DNA of 64,000 nt. It comes from Clarkia xantiana subsp. parviflora (Eukaryota > Streptophyta > Magnoliopsida > Myrtales > Onagraceae). Below, piece after piece: positions 1-11,882 of the stretch. Numbering within the stretch: the stretch's first letter is position 1; the number at the start of each line of letters is the position of its first letter. The stretch spans positions 50,517,774 through 50,581,773 of the forward strand of contig JAPTYO010000001.1 in the NCBI GenBank assembly GCA_036873135.1, written 5' to 3'. The notes beneath the pieces were generated by a model. It had not been told where the DNA came from, made no database searches, and worked only from the letters and a program-made list of their open reading frames with translations. The translations under genes and the position numbers were made by a program.

Positions 1-2080
1 TATATTATATATATATATATTATAATATATGCGTGTGACTAGTTGTGATTACCCTGAACTTTGTAATTATACAAGAAAATGGCTCATTTTCAATATTTAT
101 TCAAAGTTTAGTCCTTAATTCAATTATGTAACATAGTTCTTGCCTTCTTAGAACTCATCCTTATGGAAATCCATAAAAAAATATATTGGGTTAAGTACTT
201 AACAAAATTCAAGTTTATCCATGTTTATATTTAGTTAGTCGGAATTAAAATATTAGTATAGAGTATAGACAATCTTATGTTTCATTTTAGTTATTTTTTA
301 GTGTTTTTGTGTGATTACTTAAGAGAAGCAAAATCCTGACAAAACCGATTGTAAAATTCGAATCCCCATGTACGCTCCATTTCCGTCACTTTTTTCGGGA
401 TCGTCACCTGGCCACATCCGCGCCAGTAAATTCCGTTAAGTTGTCGCTGAAAATCGCTCTACACCACTCTGCTGGAAATTCTTTCGTTTGGATGTTCAAG
501 TTTACGGGAAAATTGAGCGATTTTGTGAAAAGTAAATAGTGATGGATTATGAGTGAGAAGATTGATAGAAATGATTAAAAATAGAGAAAAATACACGCGA
601 TGACACAAATTCCAATAAAAACAAAATTTGAAATTGTCTGTACTACTATTAAATCCGAGACATTAAATTTCAACATGGGTGAAACATGTAACTATTTTTA
701 ATTCTTCACTTTCAAATATTTTGAGATTAAAACAATGGTTTGGATTGGGGTATAATTTTGGTGTAATTATAAGTCCAAGAACCAAAATATATACTTTATA
801 TTCTTCTTTTGGTTTTCCGCCGCGTTTTGGCCAAATTGATTGCATGCGTGTCCCTTTCTGACACCATCGAAGTAGATATTAATTCAAAACATATTCTGGA
901 GTCCAGTCCAGTCCACTTTCGGGTTGTTGACTTCAATTTAATTTAATATATATATATATATATATATATCTTATATAGAGTTATACTGTTATAGTGTGGT
1001 CCTCAAAAGTTATTTTTTTCTAAAAAAATGAGCAATTAGTCCTAACACACAACGATTATTGTTGTGTTGATGAATTAGTACATGGTTATATTTGGTATGA
1101 TTCGGACAAGTTAACAAGAAAATGGCAAATGTTTGTCCTCATCTCTAATCATGTCACACAATCATCACTAATTAATGTAGAAATCAATAACATCAAAGTA
1201 AGGTACACAAAATCCCACATAATTTTCCGCCAAAATTTTATTTTTTATTAATAATTCCACAAATATAATGCTAGTTTTTTTTTTTTTTTAATATTCATAT
1301 GAAGACCGATCCTTCATAAATAAAATTAGGTCTTAAACTATCATTATGAAGTAATATAATTAATAAAAATTCCTTTTAAAAGGTATTGAATGCCTTGAAA
1401 TCAAAGAATTATCCGTTATATAGCATATTTTTTGGCCAAACGTTATATAGCAAATCAAACATTAAAAAGGGGAAGGAAAAAAAACAGTAAAATAACCATG
1501 GGTTTTTCTACGACTATAATAGACTTAATCGTAATATAAGTAAAATTTTAAAAGTATGAAATTTTTTAACTACATCTAATATTTGTATCATATTATTAAG
1601 TTTCTATGTGATTCACATTTTAGGGCAATAAAAAAATATAAAAAAATAACTATTATAAACATGATGTTTGTGGAGCATAGTAAAAAATATGATAACCACC
1701 GTTCTGCATGGTGTAAATTATTGGTATTGGAATTAATGAATCAAAATATAACTTGATGGTGGTAAAGTGTATTAAAGAGAAATTAAATTCAATGGAAATT
1801 GACACATGAATTCTTAAACTTAGGGAATTCTATCTATCTATATCTATCTCTATCCATCCAATGTATTGGTGCTGACGTGTCGCCAACAGCCTCTTCTCCT
1901 CTTTTCCGCTCTTTGTTATAGTGAGTCACCATCACAATTTTATTTTTATTTTTATTCTTTTGGGCGAAAATATCACACACCTCCTCTACCATTCAGCTCA
2001 GCAGATACTTATATATATACACCTCCTCTGCTTCTTCAGTCATCATCATCTTCTTCTACTCTCTCTTTCCCATTCAAAAA
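1..2080. other. AT-rich flank upstream of the expansin-like gene
   Basis: I find no supportable gene here. The stretch is AT-rich and carries a TA dinucleotide microsatellite at about 945-969 and poly-A/poly-T runs. The last 70 bases look like the core promoter and leader of the downstream gene: a TATA-like run at about 2010-2020 and a pyrimidine-rich leader ending just before the ATG at 2081. Short open frames on both strands here look like chance. Confidence 0.5.
2010..2020 (+). promoter_or_regulatory. TATA box of the expansin-like A gene
   Basis: A TATATATATA run lies about 65 bp upstream of the ATG at 2081, a normal plant spacing. It is followed by a C/T-rich leader. The call rests on position only. 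Confidence 0.5.
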
Positions 2081-3143
2081 ATGGCTCCCAGTTATATCTT
2101 CTTCTTCTTCTTGCTCACCATCTCCTCCGCTGCTGCCGCCTGCGATCGCTGCCTCCATGATTCCAAGGCCGCTTTCTTCTCCACAGACTCTCCACTTTCA
2201 TGTACTCCACCAATTCTATATTCTCTTTCAATTAATTAAACACACGCATATTACTCTGTTTTTTTTTATTAATAATTAACAAAATTGCAGCTGGAGCTTG
2301 CGGGTACAGTTCTTTAGCAGTAGACTTCAACGGCGGGCAAATTGCAGCTGCCGTCCCTTCCATCTTCAAGGACGGAGCTGGCTGCGGTGCTTGCTTCAAG
2401 ATACGATGCAAAAACCAGAAGCTCTGTAAAAAGGAAGGCACCACAGTAATGGTCACTGATGTCAACACCAGCAACAAGACCGATTTTGTTCTCAGCAGCA
2501 GAGCTTTCACCGCCATGGCCAAAAAGGGCTTCGAGAAATCAATCTCCAAGATGAGACTCGTTGATGTTGAGTATAAAAGGTAACAACTTTCATCTTATCT
2601 CCACTCCACACCTTTATTCATTCATTGATATCTATCTGGAGATTGAGGAATGTATGTTACGTTGATATTTGCAGGGTGCCGTGTAATTACAAGAACCAGA
2701 ACTTAGCGGTTCGAGTAGAGGAATCGACCGAGAAACCGCATTACCTAGCCGTCAAGCTGCTCTACCAGGGCGGTCAGACCGAGATTCTCGGCATCGATGT
2801 TGCAACTGTAAGCAAACACCTTACATAACACGCTAAAACCAACATGGTTTGATTTTTGAGGATCAGAAACTTAATGCCATCTTTAATATATTTACAGGTT
2901 GGTTCGTCAAACTGGATGTACTTGAGTAGGAAGCAGGGTGCGGTGTGGGACACAAACAGGGTACCGGAAGGGGCACTCCAGTTCCGAATGGTGGTGACTG
3001 CAGGCTACGATGGCAAATGGGTTTGGGCTAAAAATGTTCTTCCTGCTGATTGGACGGTTGGAAAGATCTATGATTCTGGTATTCAGATCGACGATATAGC
3101 GCAAGATGGTTGCAACCCTTGTGATGATCAGGGGAGTTTGTAA
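2081..3143 (+). CDS. Expansin-like A (EXLA) protein, four exons
   Basis: Expansins are secreted proteins associated with plant cell-wall loosening; the EXLA branch has no firmly proven wall-loosening activity. Exons: 2081-2201, 2291-2579, 2675-2807, 2898-3143, all with GT-AG introns, giving 262 aa, the normal family length. Residues 1-20 form a hydrophobic signal peptide before the EXLA-typical Cys-Asp-Arg-Cys start of the mature protein. A six-stranded double-psi barrel-like domain follows, with GAGCGACFKIRC and TDFVLSSRAF motifs. After KRVPC comes the C-terminal expansin carbohydrate-binding-like domain with VKLLYQGGQTE and TAGYDGKWVWA. I do not see the His-Phe-Asp motif of alpha- and beta-expansins, as expected for EXLA. 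The gene converges on the lysine-rich gene on the other strand. Family call is strong; member number is not assignable. Confidence 0.93.
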
Positions 3144-3619
3144 CTTACTAGCTTTTTGACATATGTAAGTATAGATTATGTTACAAGAATGTATAATAGT
3201 CTAATTTATTGTTGATCAAGAGAATAAACATACCCCAAACTTATGTATTCTATAAGTTTGTGTAATAATATTAAGTACATGTTCTGTACTGTAACGTTGT
3301 ATGTTTCAATGAAAAGTACCATCTTTCGATGAATTCAATCACCTGCCAAGTTTTTCTTTGTTTCTACAATTTCCAAGGCAACTCATGATCCATCCCCAAC
3401 ATTATGTTCTATTAACAAATTAGATTGGATGAACCAAGAAAGTATGAAACTTGGTATAAAAACCAGAATTTCTGCAAGGTGCCATATATCAAGAAACCCT
3501 CTTTCGAATGTACACAAACTCTTCATCAAAAAAAAAATGTACACAAACTACAGATAAGGTGATCATCATCATATGAACAGAAACAGCTAAATTAAGAACA
3601 TTTGAACTTTGAAGACAGT
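3144..3619. other. Convergent intergenic region, shared 3' UTR space
   Basis: It lies between the stop codons of the expansin-like gene (+) and the lysine-rich protein gene (-). AATAAA-like signals occur near 3222 on the plus strand. I see no other gene. Confidence 0.5.
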
Positions 3620-4999
3620 CTAGTCCCTGTGTCTTTTACCATCTTTCTTCTTCTTTTTATCTTTGGATCTGGATTTCTTCTTCCCTTTACCATCTCTGGG
3701 TTTGTCTTTCGATCGGTTCTTGTGAGAGTGCCTCCTCTCGGAGTGATCTTTCTTCTTCTTCTTTGGCCTCTCTTCTGATTCAGATTCATCTGACCTGGAA
3801 GAATTAAACGGTTTCTCTGGACCAAGAACAGCACGATTTATCTGGTTTGATGAAATCTTATTGTATGTATCTTCGCGTGATGGAAGATAAGGACCTGTTT
3901 CGTCCATTCTCGATCCTACTGAACCTCTGCCGCGCTTGACCCTACACCAATAACAGATACTAATGTTAATAATCACCTGTGAAAAAGCTGCTTACCCAGC
4001 AAAAAAGAGAGATGAAATAACAAGTTAACAACCTTGACTGGAGGAACACCTCGATGTCTTCTTCTTTTAGGCCTTCATCTTCATCATTACAGTCTCTGTT
4101 GTGCAACCTTTGGCTTGAAGAACATGAAATTGCCCCTCCATTATCATCATCATAATCACTATTTGTCTTGCTTGTGTTTCTCGGTGTTGATACAGAGTCC
4201 TTGTGGCTCGGCCTGCTGCTTCTGCTTTCCTCTCTTGACCTTCCTCTAATAATACGTTTGTCCAGTTCCAGCTCCTTCTGACGGGCTCGCCACATTTCAT
4301 TCACTTCCACTGCTTTATTTGCTGTTAAGACAAAATAACTATACTCGATAAGTATCAAATTTGCAGGATCATAGATGAAATCAAATCAAATCAATACCCA
4401 TGAAAATATTTGGAAAGATAAGACGACTCGACACGAATATCCCATGATTATTTTTGGAAAGATTCATGGATGAACCAAGTTATCTACTGTGCCAATGAAT
4501 ATATATATAGAGATCCCATCTGTACCCACCAGGCTACCACTATACCAAAAACTGACATGTCTAATACAATTTCAATAAATGGTTAATCTATAAACCCCCC
4601 AGTAGACCAAACCATTTAATGCTTAAACGACGCAACTTTTTTGGGAATGTTCTTACTTGTGCTTATTAACTCATCCTAAACTGTCTATGTGATTCTACAA
4701 GAAACCGATTGCTTTGGACACTTGAGTCTCAATGAAGACTAGAGCAAGAGAAACCCTATTAGATTAGCAGCAAACACATCCCAAAGCAATGATACAATTT
4801 AAGAGCAACAACAGCAGATAAGGAACCAACCTTGTTGTACACCAAGCACAGTTGCTGTCAGAAAGCGCGAGTTTGGACGACCTCTTACAGTTGGCTGCTT
4901 CAGATAAGCCAACACACCCTCCTTCTCAGCTTCACGGCGCAACTCAGCTGCTTCTTTCATAAGAATGGAAGCTATTCTATTTTCTGTTTCCAAATCCAT
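3620..4999 (-). CDS. Plant-conserved protein with lysine-rich C-terminal tail, probably nuclear
   Basis: Exons on the minus strand: 4831-4999, 4033-4321 and 3620-3941, with GT-AG junctions in phase, giving 259 aa. The N-terminus (about residues 1-60) is a compact conserved-looking block, with an acidic and Leu-rich helix (IASILMKEAAELRREAEKEG) and then RPNSRFLTATVLGVQQ. A middle section is Ser/Asp-rich. A second conserved-looking block, VKRGRGSVGSRMDETGPYLP, starts exon 3. The last 60 residues are almost all Lys, Arg, Ser, Asp and His, as in nuclear RNA-processing proteins. I recognise this as an uncharacterised plant protein type and cannot name a function. The start chosen is the first in-frame ATG after a probable 5'-UTR intron acceptor at about 5010; an upstream in-frame GTG at 5008 is not a credible plant start. 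Confidence 0.82.
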
Positions 5000-5800
5000 A
5001 TCTATCACTGCACTTGAAACCAGAAAGAGAGTTATTAGGAGATGAAAAAAGAAGTTCCTTTCTCAAGATAATACTTATACAAAAGGTAAGAACAATCCCA
5101 ATTCAGCTAAAACCAAGAATTACGATCATCGCAAGTCACATGGAAAATATTAACTTTAGGTGTGATTCAACATCATTTAAATTGAATCTCCATATCTCAT
5201 GACTTCAAAAATCAGAAACAGTAATTTCCTCAAGTTCAAGAACCAGATTCTTCTCCGAATTTCAAACCAGCAGTAATTCAGCTAAGAAAAAGTACCCAAT
5301 GAACAAAACACCGCAAAACCCAGTCAAATTTAAAAGAAAGTAACACGTGATATCTTCGAGTAATCAGAAAGGAGTAGAAATGGCATCAATAAGAACAACG
5401 GAACAAGAATCAATAAGAGCAAACATAAGCATAGAATCGAATTAATTATGGGGATGATTAAGGGAAAATCTTACTGTATCGTATACAATTCACCTGAATC
5501 CCAATTCCAGCTCTTCAAGCTAAGGAGATTTAGCAGAGTAGAAAACCCTAACACTCGATAGTTTACAATGGTGAGGAGAATATATTCAAGAGAAAGAGCA
5601 AAATCGATTGACGGAAGAGGTTGATGGCAAAAGTTCCTTCTAAGATTTCAATTTGAACCCGCAAAGTTGTTATAGGAACTAATCTCTGTAGACAGCACGG
5701 GCCACCATTTGTTTGTAACTGGGCTACGGCTCATTAAGGACAAACCTCCAGCGAAGCCTGATCACCATTTTATTTTTTGCCGAAAAAAAGGGTTTAAAAT
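5000..5800 (-). other. 5' UTR, probable UTR intron and promoter of the lysine-rich gene
   Basis: A good acceptor (TTTCAAGTGCAG) lies just upstream of the ATG, and GT donor-like sites lie near 5474 and 5505. The leader is therefore probably split by an intron of about 460-500 bp. No coding sequence is seen. The exact donor is not decidable by eye. Confidence 0.45.
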
Positions 5801-5882
5801 GCAGGCTGTGGGGTTCGAACCCACGCGCACTTATGTGCAGAAGATCTTAAGTCTTCCCCCTTAACCACTCGGGCAAACCTGC
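5801..5882 (-). tRNA. tRNA-Leu (anticodon UAA)
   Basis: An 82-nt minus-strand sequence starts GCAGGTTTGCCCGAGTGG and ends AGCCTGC, which pair as a 7-bp acceptor stem with one G-T pair. The anticodon stem GAAGA/TCTTC encloses the loop CTTAAGA, giving anticodon TAA. A long variable arm follows, as expected of leucine tRNAs. The B-box GGTTCGAACCC and A-box TGCCCGAGTGG are present. A T-run (plus-strand A-run at 5783-5789) follows as a polymerase III terminator. No intron and no encoded CCA. It decodes UUA. Confidence 0.95.
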
Positions 5883-8800
5883 TTTGTGTTTCATCTGCAA
5901 CTAATTTTAATATATTTTAAGAAATTAGTTAGTTATTATTGAATATTATTGATAGTAGATACGAAAAGTGTATCTACTATTTATACTATTACCACACATA
6001 AGTTCAACTCTCTTTATCTTATTAGTTGGATGCTCGTATCAATCGATGACATCATCATAGTTAAGTCCTAAGAGTGTAATTTAAAATAATTAATAGAGTT
6101 TTGTATGTTGTTAAAACAGTAATTGCGAGTATAGTTGGAGATATTTATATGAGGGAATATAATAGAAGCATCTATTGTACGTAGCTAGTTGAAAGCAATG
6201 TTTTCCTCTTTCTACCAAAGTGAGGAACTTTGAATGTTTACCCAAGAAGGGAGACACGGACTTCATTCAATGGTCTTTGAAGAGAATTCAAAGAGTCAAA
6301 AGCACCATATATCATTATTTTCTCTTAAATCATTAAATTATTACATCATTGCTAAAAAAAATTGGCCATGAACATTGCTAAAATTCAGTCTACTTAAATA
6401 ACTATACTATATCATCATGCACATACATACACATAATAAAGTTGGAACTTATTACACGTATTAGTTCGTCGTATATATATTTCCATGCCAATGAGTTGGA
6501 TCTAATTTCATGATGGAAAAAATTTCCAAAATGCCCCTACAAATTAGGCTACAAAGTAATAAAAATGGTTAAATGTACCGTTCATACCACTTATTTGACC
6601 GAAATTGGCTTTTCATACCACTTTTATTTTTTTGTATACTTTTGGTACCAACCTTTTGCACTTTGTATTCTTTTAGTTATTGTATTCTTTTAGTTATTAA
6701 CTTTTTTTAAAAATAAATATTTTCCTTCTTCCACTGGGAGTAACGGAAATGCAATTTATTATTATTTTTTTCTTTATTTTTTTTCCTTCTCTGACTACCA
6801 ATTGTGGAAGCCAATTTTTTTTAGTTTCTTTAGGTATCTTTGTATCAAGCTTATAGACCTTGTGTCCTTTGTTGTTATTATTTTCTTTTAGGGCCAGTTC
6901 TGCTATTAGTTGATTGTTCTCTTTTGTTAGTTTTGGGGGTTATTTTGACTTTTCTTTATTTCATGTGGACTTTATATATATTTTTGTAATTCAAAATGAG
7001 AATAACCGGATGAAGAAACTTATTCTAGGAACCTTAAAAATGCTTGCATTGTTTTGTTTCTTTTTCTTTTTCTTTCACCCCACTGCTAGAATTTGCTTGT
7101 TGATGGCGGTTCTGGTTCTCTGTTCTTCGATTGCCGATCTTATCAAATTTCACTTTGCAGTTAGCAGTAGTGAAATAAGTATTTTAGCTATGAATTTCAT
7201 TAAAGTTTATTATTGTTATTATTTTTCATGATATATGAGTGTTTTACAAATTTTTCTTATGATGGTATACACTTAATTTATGGAAGAGAATTTCCAAGCA
7301 AAATATGAGAAACGGTCAATCATTAATAATTATTAAGTACAAAACGTAGGAAATTATAGAAAAAAGCCAAATAAAAGTCTAAAGTAATAATTTGCTTGGC
7401 TAAGATATTAACTTAACTTTTATTGATCACCTCTTTGAAAAGGACTAGGAAGTCGGGATAGGAATCCTAATTACCGAACTGCCTAATAACCGCGTGCGCG
7501 TGGGTCCACACCCCATACGGTTGGTTGACTTCTTTTTCTGGTGCAAGATTGGTTGACTTCAAGTCTTCACATAATGGTATTTTTTCAAGAGCATTGATAA
7601 GCATTCCGAGCTAAGATTCCGAGATGTTCCGAATTTAGAGATAATGGCAGGGCAGGTAATAACAAGCAACTTTGTGTCTGTTTACATAATAGAGAGATAT
7701 CGGAACTTCTCAGATTTTATTGTCGGACGCTTAATCATTTCCGTTTTTTCAAATAGAGGATTACCTCCGCAACTTTTCTAATGAGACGTCTTCGTCGGAA
7801 TTCGATATCGAATTGTCCCAGCAACACAACTCGTTTCATCTTATTATTATTATAGTATGTAGCATAGATTCCTCTAATTAGATATTTTAATTCAATTTTG
7901 TCGGATTGTAAAATACTTATAATTAACATTTTATTTTTTATAAGCTAACTCAATGTAAAGAGAATTATTATAAGTTTCGAACAAATATACTAGGAGTATT
8001 GTCCTATTCAAATAAGTTTAAAATACCCAACGAAAAAAAGTAATATTATTATTATTATAGTTTAAGAATCATTTTGATTATGTTCCGAAAAAACAGAGCA
8101 TAAGTTATCGACGCTGTTTCTTTAAATCCACTCGCAAAACGGTTCATCTTATTGGTTGAATTCACTCAAGTACCCTAGAGAGACATATTTACATATCATG
8201 TCTTCTTCTTTAAATGTAACCTGATCTTTTCTTCACTCTCTCTATTAGGACTATTTTTACAATTAAGAATTTGCTCTACTTAATATTGAAAGATTGGTGA
8301 TGAATATTGTCATATCCAATAAGTAAATAATTTGTGTATACATATACTTGAATGAATAAAAAGGCAGGTCATCTTTAATCCTTGAATAAGAGATTTTTAA
8401 GCTCAACAAATAATTTATAATGTATATCTTACTCCCTAAATTTATACATTCATACATGTTAGAGTATAATATAGACACTGTATTTTGCTCCATATCGATT
8501 GAGATAGAAACATGATAATTTAGTATTTAGGAAAATAAACTAATAAACCATTAGTTAGCATCTAAAAGTATAGACTATGTTTCCCTAAGTGAGAAAATCC
8601 ATATCCGACTTAAAAGCATAAGCTAATAAGTTGTAAATTCTGCGTCTTTTATATTTGTATGCATAATTATCAAATTTATATATTTTTTTTAATTAGTGTA
8701 CACGACAAATCAAACACTTTACTGACAAAATTTTATACCTTTTTTTTTCAGACTATATTTGTACTCTAAATAATAGCTTCCCAATTTGATATTAGATTAT

Positions 8801-9636
8801 TTATGTATTAGTCATTGAACCAAAATTTTATTAATATAGAAATTCGTTATAATATTGACTCTCATTTTCTGCAGAAATTTGTTTTTTAAATTAATAATAT
8901 ATTAAAAGAATATAAATATCGTACCTTTTCTATAACGGTATACATAAGTTAGACATATATATATATAATACTATGTCATTTGAAAGAACTTCACCTCTAC
9001 TGTAACATCTAAAATACTGTTTATAAATTAGAGTATCGTAAAAATAATTATGACTATTTGATGACAATATTAAAATGTAAATAATATTATGGTAAATTAA
9101 AGAGAACAAATTAATTTAAGTAATTATTAAAATTATATAATATTATTGATTATATGATTTTTGTGGTACATTTTAAAATTCGGAATCATCAATCAATTTC
9201 ATTACGTAGACAAGTTTTCAACAACATTGGCACAAACGTTCCATAATTTTTTTAAAAATTTAAATTCATCAATTCTTTTACATGTTATTTTTTTTAATTT
9301 AATTCACAGAATCAGATAGTAGAATTAAAATTCTTTAACTTAGATATAAAAATCTTAAGGGAAAAAAAAATAGAGAAAGAGAAAGGGAGAGGGAGAGGAA
9401 AGTCAACTGGTCAAGTCACCCCGTTCCTTCCCCTTTGTTTCAAAAGTCAAGCGGCATATTATATTGGCAGTTATATCTATCTCTCCCTAGTCCCATATAT
9501 ATATACATAGCTAAATATTCTGAACCATGCAACCGTCTTGAACAGACTACTACACGTACGTACACCATATATATATAAGAAGAAGTAAAAGAAACACAGT
9601 TAAAGTTTATCGATCATATATATACACAAGAAAATT
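5883..9636. other. Gene-free AT-rich intergenic region
   Basis: No gene is supportable. It contains one relic end of an inverted-repeat element at about 6568-6720 (separate entry) and a purine-rich GA tract at about 9359-9402. The last 200 bases before the NAC start carry TATATATA runs and TTGAC-type (W-box-like) motifs, for example around 9400-9460. Confidence 0.5.
6568..6720. repeat. Relic terminal repeat of a Mutator-like foldback element
   Basis: The sequence GGTTAAATGTACCGTTCATACC and what follows resemble the left terminal repeat of the complete element at 18825-19625, including the TTTGACCGAAAT and TGTATACTTTTGGTACCA stretches. I see no matching right end nearby, so this is a truncated or decayed copy. 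Confidence 0.45.
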
Positions 9637-11882
9637 ATGTCCTTTTTGGATTTGCCGGGGTTCAGATTCCACCCGACCGAGCAAGAACTGCTGGACTACT
9701 ATCTCCTAAACGCAGTCACAGGCAACTCTTCATGCTTCCATATCATTGGCTTCTTGAACATCTACCATTACCATCCCCAACAACTTCCCAGTAAGTCAGT
9801 CGTATATTCATTCATTCATTCATTATTACCTATTTAATCATATATATATCATCATCCTCTATATTAATTAATTAATGTAGAGTTGGCTGTGAATGGGGAG
9901 AGAGAATGGTACTTCTTGGTGCCCAGGGAAAGGAAGGTCGGAGGTGGCGGGAGGCCGAACCGAGCCACCGGAGACGGGTTCTGGAAAGCTACTGGTTCTG
10001 ATCGCAAAATCATAAGCTCTACGGGTCATAAACGGGTTATCGGCCTTAAGAAGACGCTCGTGTTTTACCGTGGGAAAGCTCCCCATGGAAAGAAGTCTGA
10101 CTGGGTCATGAACGAATATCGCTTACCTGATAACTCTCCATTACTGTCCAAGGTACTCGGGTTAATAAGCAAATTGCTATCCAAACTTTTTTTAAATTAG
10201 CTGCTTGAATTTTCTAAGTTTCGAGCAAATTGTTAGCTCAATTATAACTTTGCAATAAATGAGCATATCCGCCTCTTCGAGTCTTTTAAATTGTAGTGGT
10301 ATACCCTAAAGGGTTAAGAACACAATAGGGGCCTGAATGTTTGCTTATGTTGCCAAAAGGGGTCTGAATTGAAAAAACGTATTATTAAGGTTCTGAATTT
10401 TGAGTTTTGTTGATAATCGAGTTTCCGTCCAAATTTGCTGTTAAATGTAACGGAAATACGTGAAATGAAAGAATTACCATTTTGCAATTATTATACAATT
10501 TATCAGTTTAATTAATGAAATGTGAAATGTCTAAAATACCCGTGCACACTAATTATGCCCTAAGGCCACCACGGCCACGGCCACCGACCACCACCCCAGC
10601 TCCGGCGACCTCCGGCGGCCCAAAAAAGCTCTGATCGGAGCTCTGCGGCCCCAAATTGGAGCTCCCGAATCGGAGTTTTGGAGCTCCGATCGGAGCTTTT
10701 TTGGGTCGCCGGAGGGGGTGGTGGTCGTCGGAGCTGGGGTGGTGGTCGCCGGAGATGGGTGGTGGTCGCCGGAGCCGGGTGGTGGTGGTCGCCGGAGCTG
10801 TGGTGGCTTAAAGGGTATTTTCGTCTTTTTAGGTCAAACATGTGAGGGACTGACTCTGGTCAAAGGGCATTTTCGGTTTTTCAAATTATTTTTGGTAACA
10901 TGCCAAGCATGTGACCACTTTCCGTCACTTTTAACAGAAAAAATAGACGGAGACCTCACTTATACACAAAACTCAAAATTCAGGCCCTTAATAATACGTT
11001 GTTTCAATTCAGACCCCTTTTGGCAACATGGGCAAACATTACCCTAAATTGGACGCGCAAATGGACCTCCGTCTAATTCTAACAATTCTTTTCAATTAAG
11101 CGTCAAATTGAAGATATTTTGCTACAATGCTTTCAATTTATGTCTTAATCCATCTTATGTATACATTAAAATACCTCGACCGAAACATGCTAATTTTCTA
11201 TCCAATTTGATGAAAATTGCAACAAAGTTAGCAATTTGCTCAGAAATTAGAAGTTCAAATAAGTAACTTAAAAAGTTTTAATAAGTTCAGGTAGAAATGT
11301 GTAATCGAATGAAAGTTCAGGTAGCAATTCGGGATATTAACCCTATTAATTAATTTCTTAATTTCACAAAAAATTTCACACTTTAAAGATTTATCCATAT
11401 ATATATTCTTTAAGTGACTTGAACCCCAAGCAAACCTTGAATGCATGCAGGATGTGGTGCTATGCAAGATATACAGGAAAGCCACCTCCTTGAAGGTGAT
11501 GGAGCAGAGGGCTGCCATGGAAGAAAGCTTAAACTTAGTAAGGAGCAGCGAGGTATTCCAATCCCAGGTGATTGACCCGGTCTCGATCTCATTCAACGCA
11601 CAAGATCACAATGAATTGGTCGACCAAGTAAATATGCACAACACTGTATTCAAGATGGAGGAACAAGAAGAAGATCATAATAAGGTGGAAGATGATGTAG
11701 AGAGAGAAAGAGTTGCAGAGGAGGAATTAGGGGTGTTCGAGAGAGAGAAGTTGACAGAGCTCCAAGTGCCAAACTTCAATTTGGACTGGACCCAAGATCC
11801 AGTTTGGTCTCACCAGCTCAATAGCCCATGGCTCCAAAACTTGATCACCCCTAATTTTCCCAGTATTATCAATCTCTATTGA
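9637..11882 (+). CDS. NAC-domain transcription factor, three exons
   Basis: Exons 9637-9790, 9881-10152 and 11451-11882, with GT-AG introns and matching phases, give 285 aa. NAC proteins are plant-specific DNA-binding regulators acting in the nucleus as dimers. The NAC domain spans roughly residues 5-160: subdomain [15 protein letters not shown], then [14 protein letters not shown], the DNA-contacting [48 protein letters not shown], and the closing [24 protein letters not shown]. That last block resembles the LOV1/NAC035-type branch, but I would not assign an orthologue. The C-terminal half is acidic ([18 protein letters not shown]) and ends in a Trp-containing stretch ([20 protein letters not shown]), typical of NAC activation regions. 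Intron 2 is about 1.3 kb and filled with nested repeat elements. Confidence 0.9.
10159..11343. mobile_element. Outer Mutator-like foldback element in NAC intron 2
   Basis: The left end GGGTTAATAAGCAAATTGCT and the right end (GGGTTAATATCCCGAATTGCT on the minus strand) are inverted relatives. Both resemble the ends of the element at 20307-20957. It begins only 6 bp inside the intron. I could not find a 9-bp target duplication, so one end may be altered. It contains the inner element at 10296-11044. Confidence 0.5.
10296..11044. mobile_element. Inner nested foldback element with GC-rich core
   Basis: Long inverted arms are visible: TTGCCAAAAGGGGTCTGAAT at about 10351-10370 recurs on the minus strand at about 11010-11029, followed on both sides by CGTATTATTAAG and TGAATTTTGAGTTTTG. 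The core (about 10560-10810) is GC-rich with repeated CCGGAG and CGATCGGAGCT motifs that are themselves palindromic. Flanks TAAATTGTA and TAAATTGGA match at 8 of 9 bases, a candidate target duplication. It inserted into the outer element. Confidence 0.55.

Noticed and set aside
331..395. Possible tRNA-derived SINE from the AAATTCGAATCCCC motif
   Set aside because: Only a B-box-like string is present, with no cloverleaf, no A-box at the right distance and no poly-A tail or target duplication.
1866..2279. 137-codon frame overlapping the expansin-like gene start
   Set aside because: It runs out of frame through exon 1 and into intron 1. The spliced expansin frame explains the region.
10560..10841. 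Pro/His-rich open frame in the NAC intron
   Set aside because: It is the GC-rich core of the inner foldback element read on the minus strand, with no gene signals.
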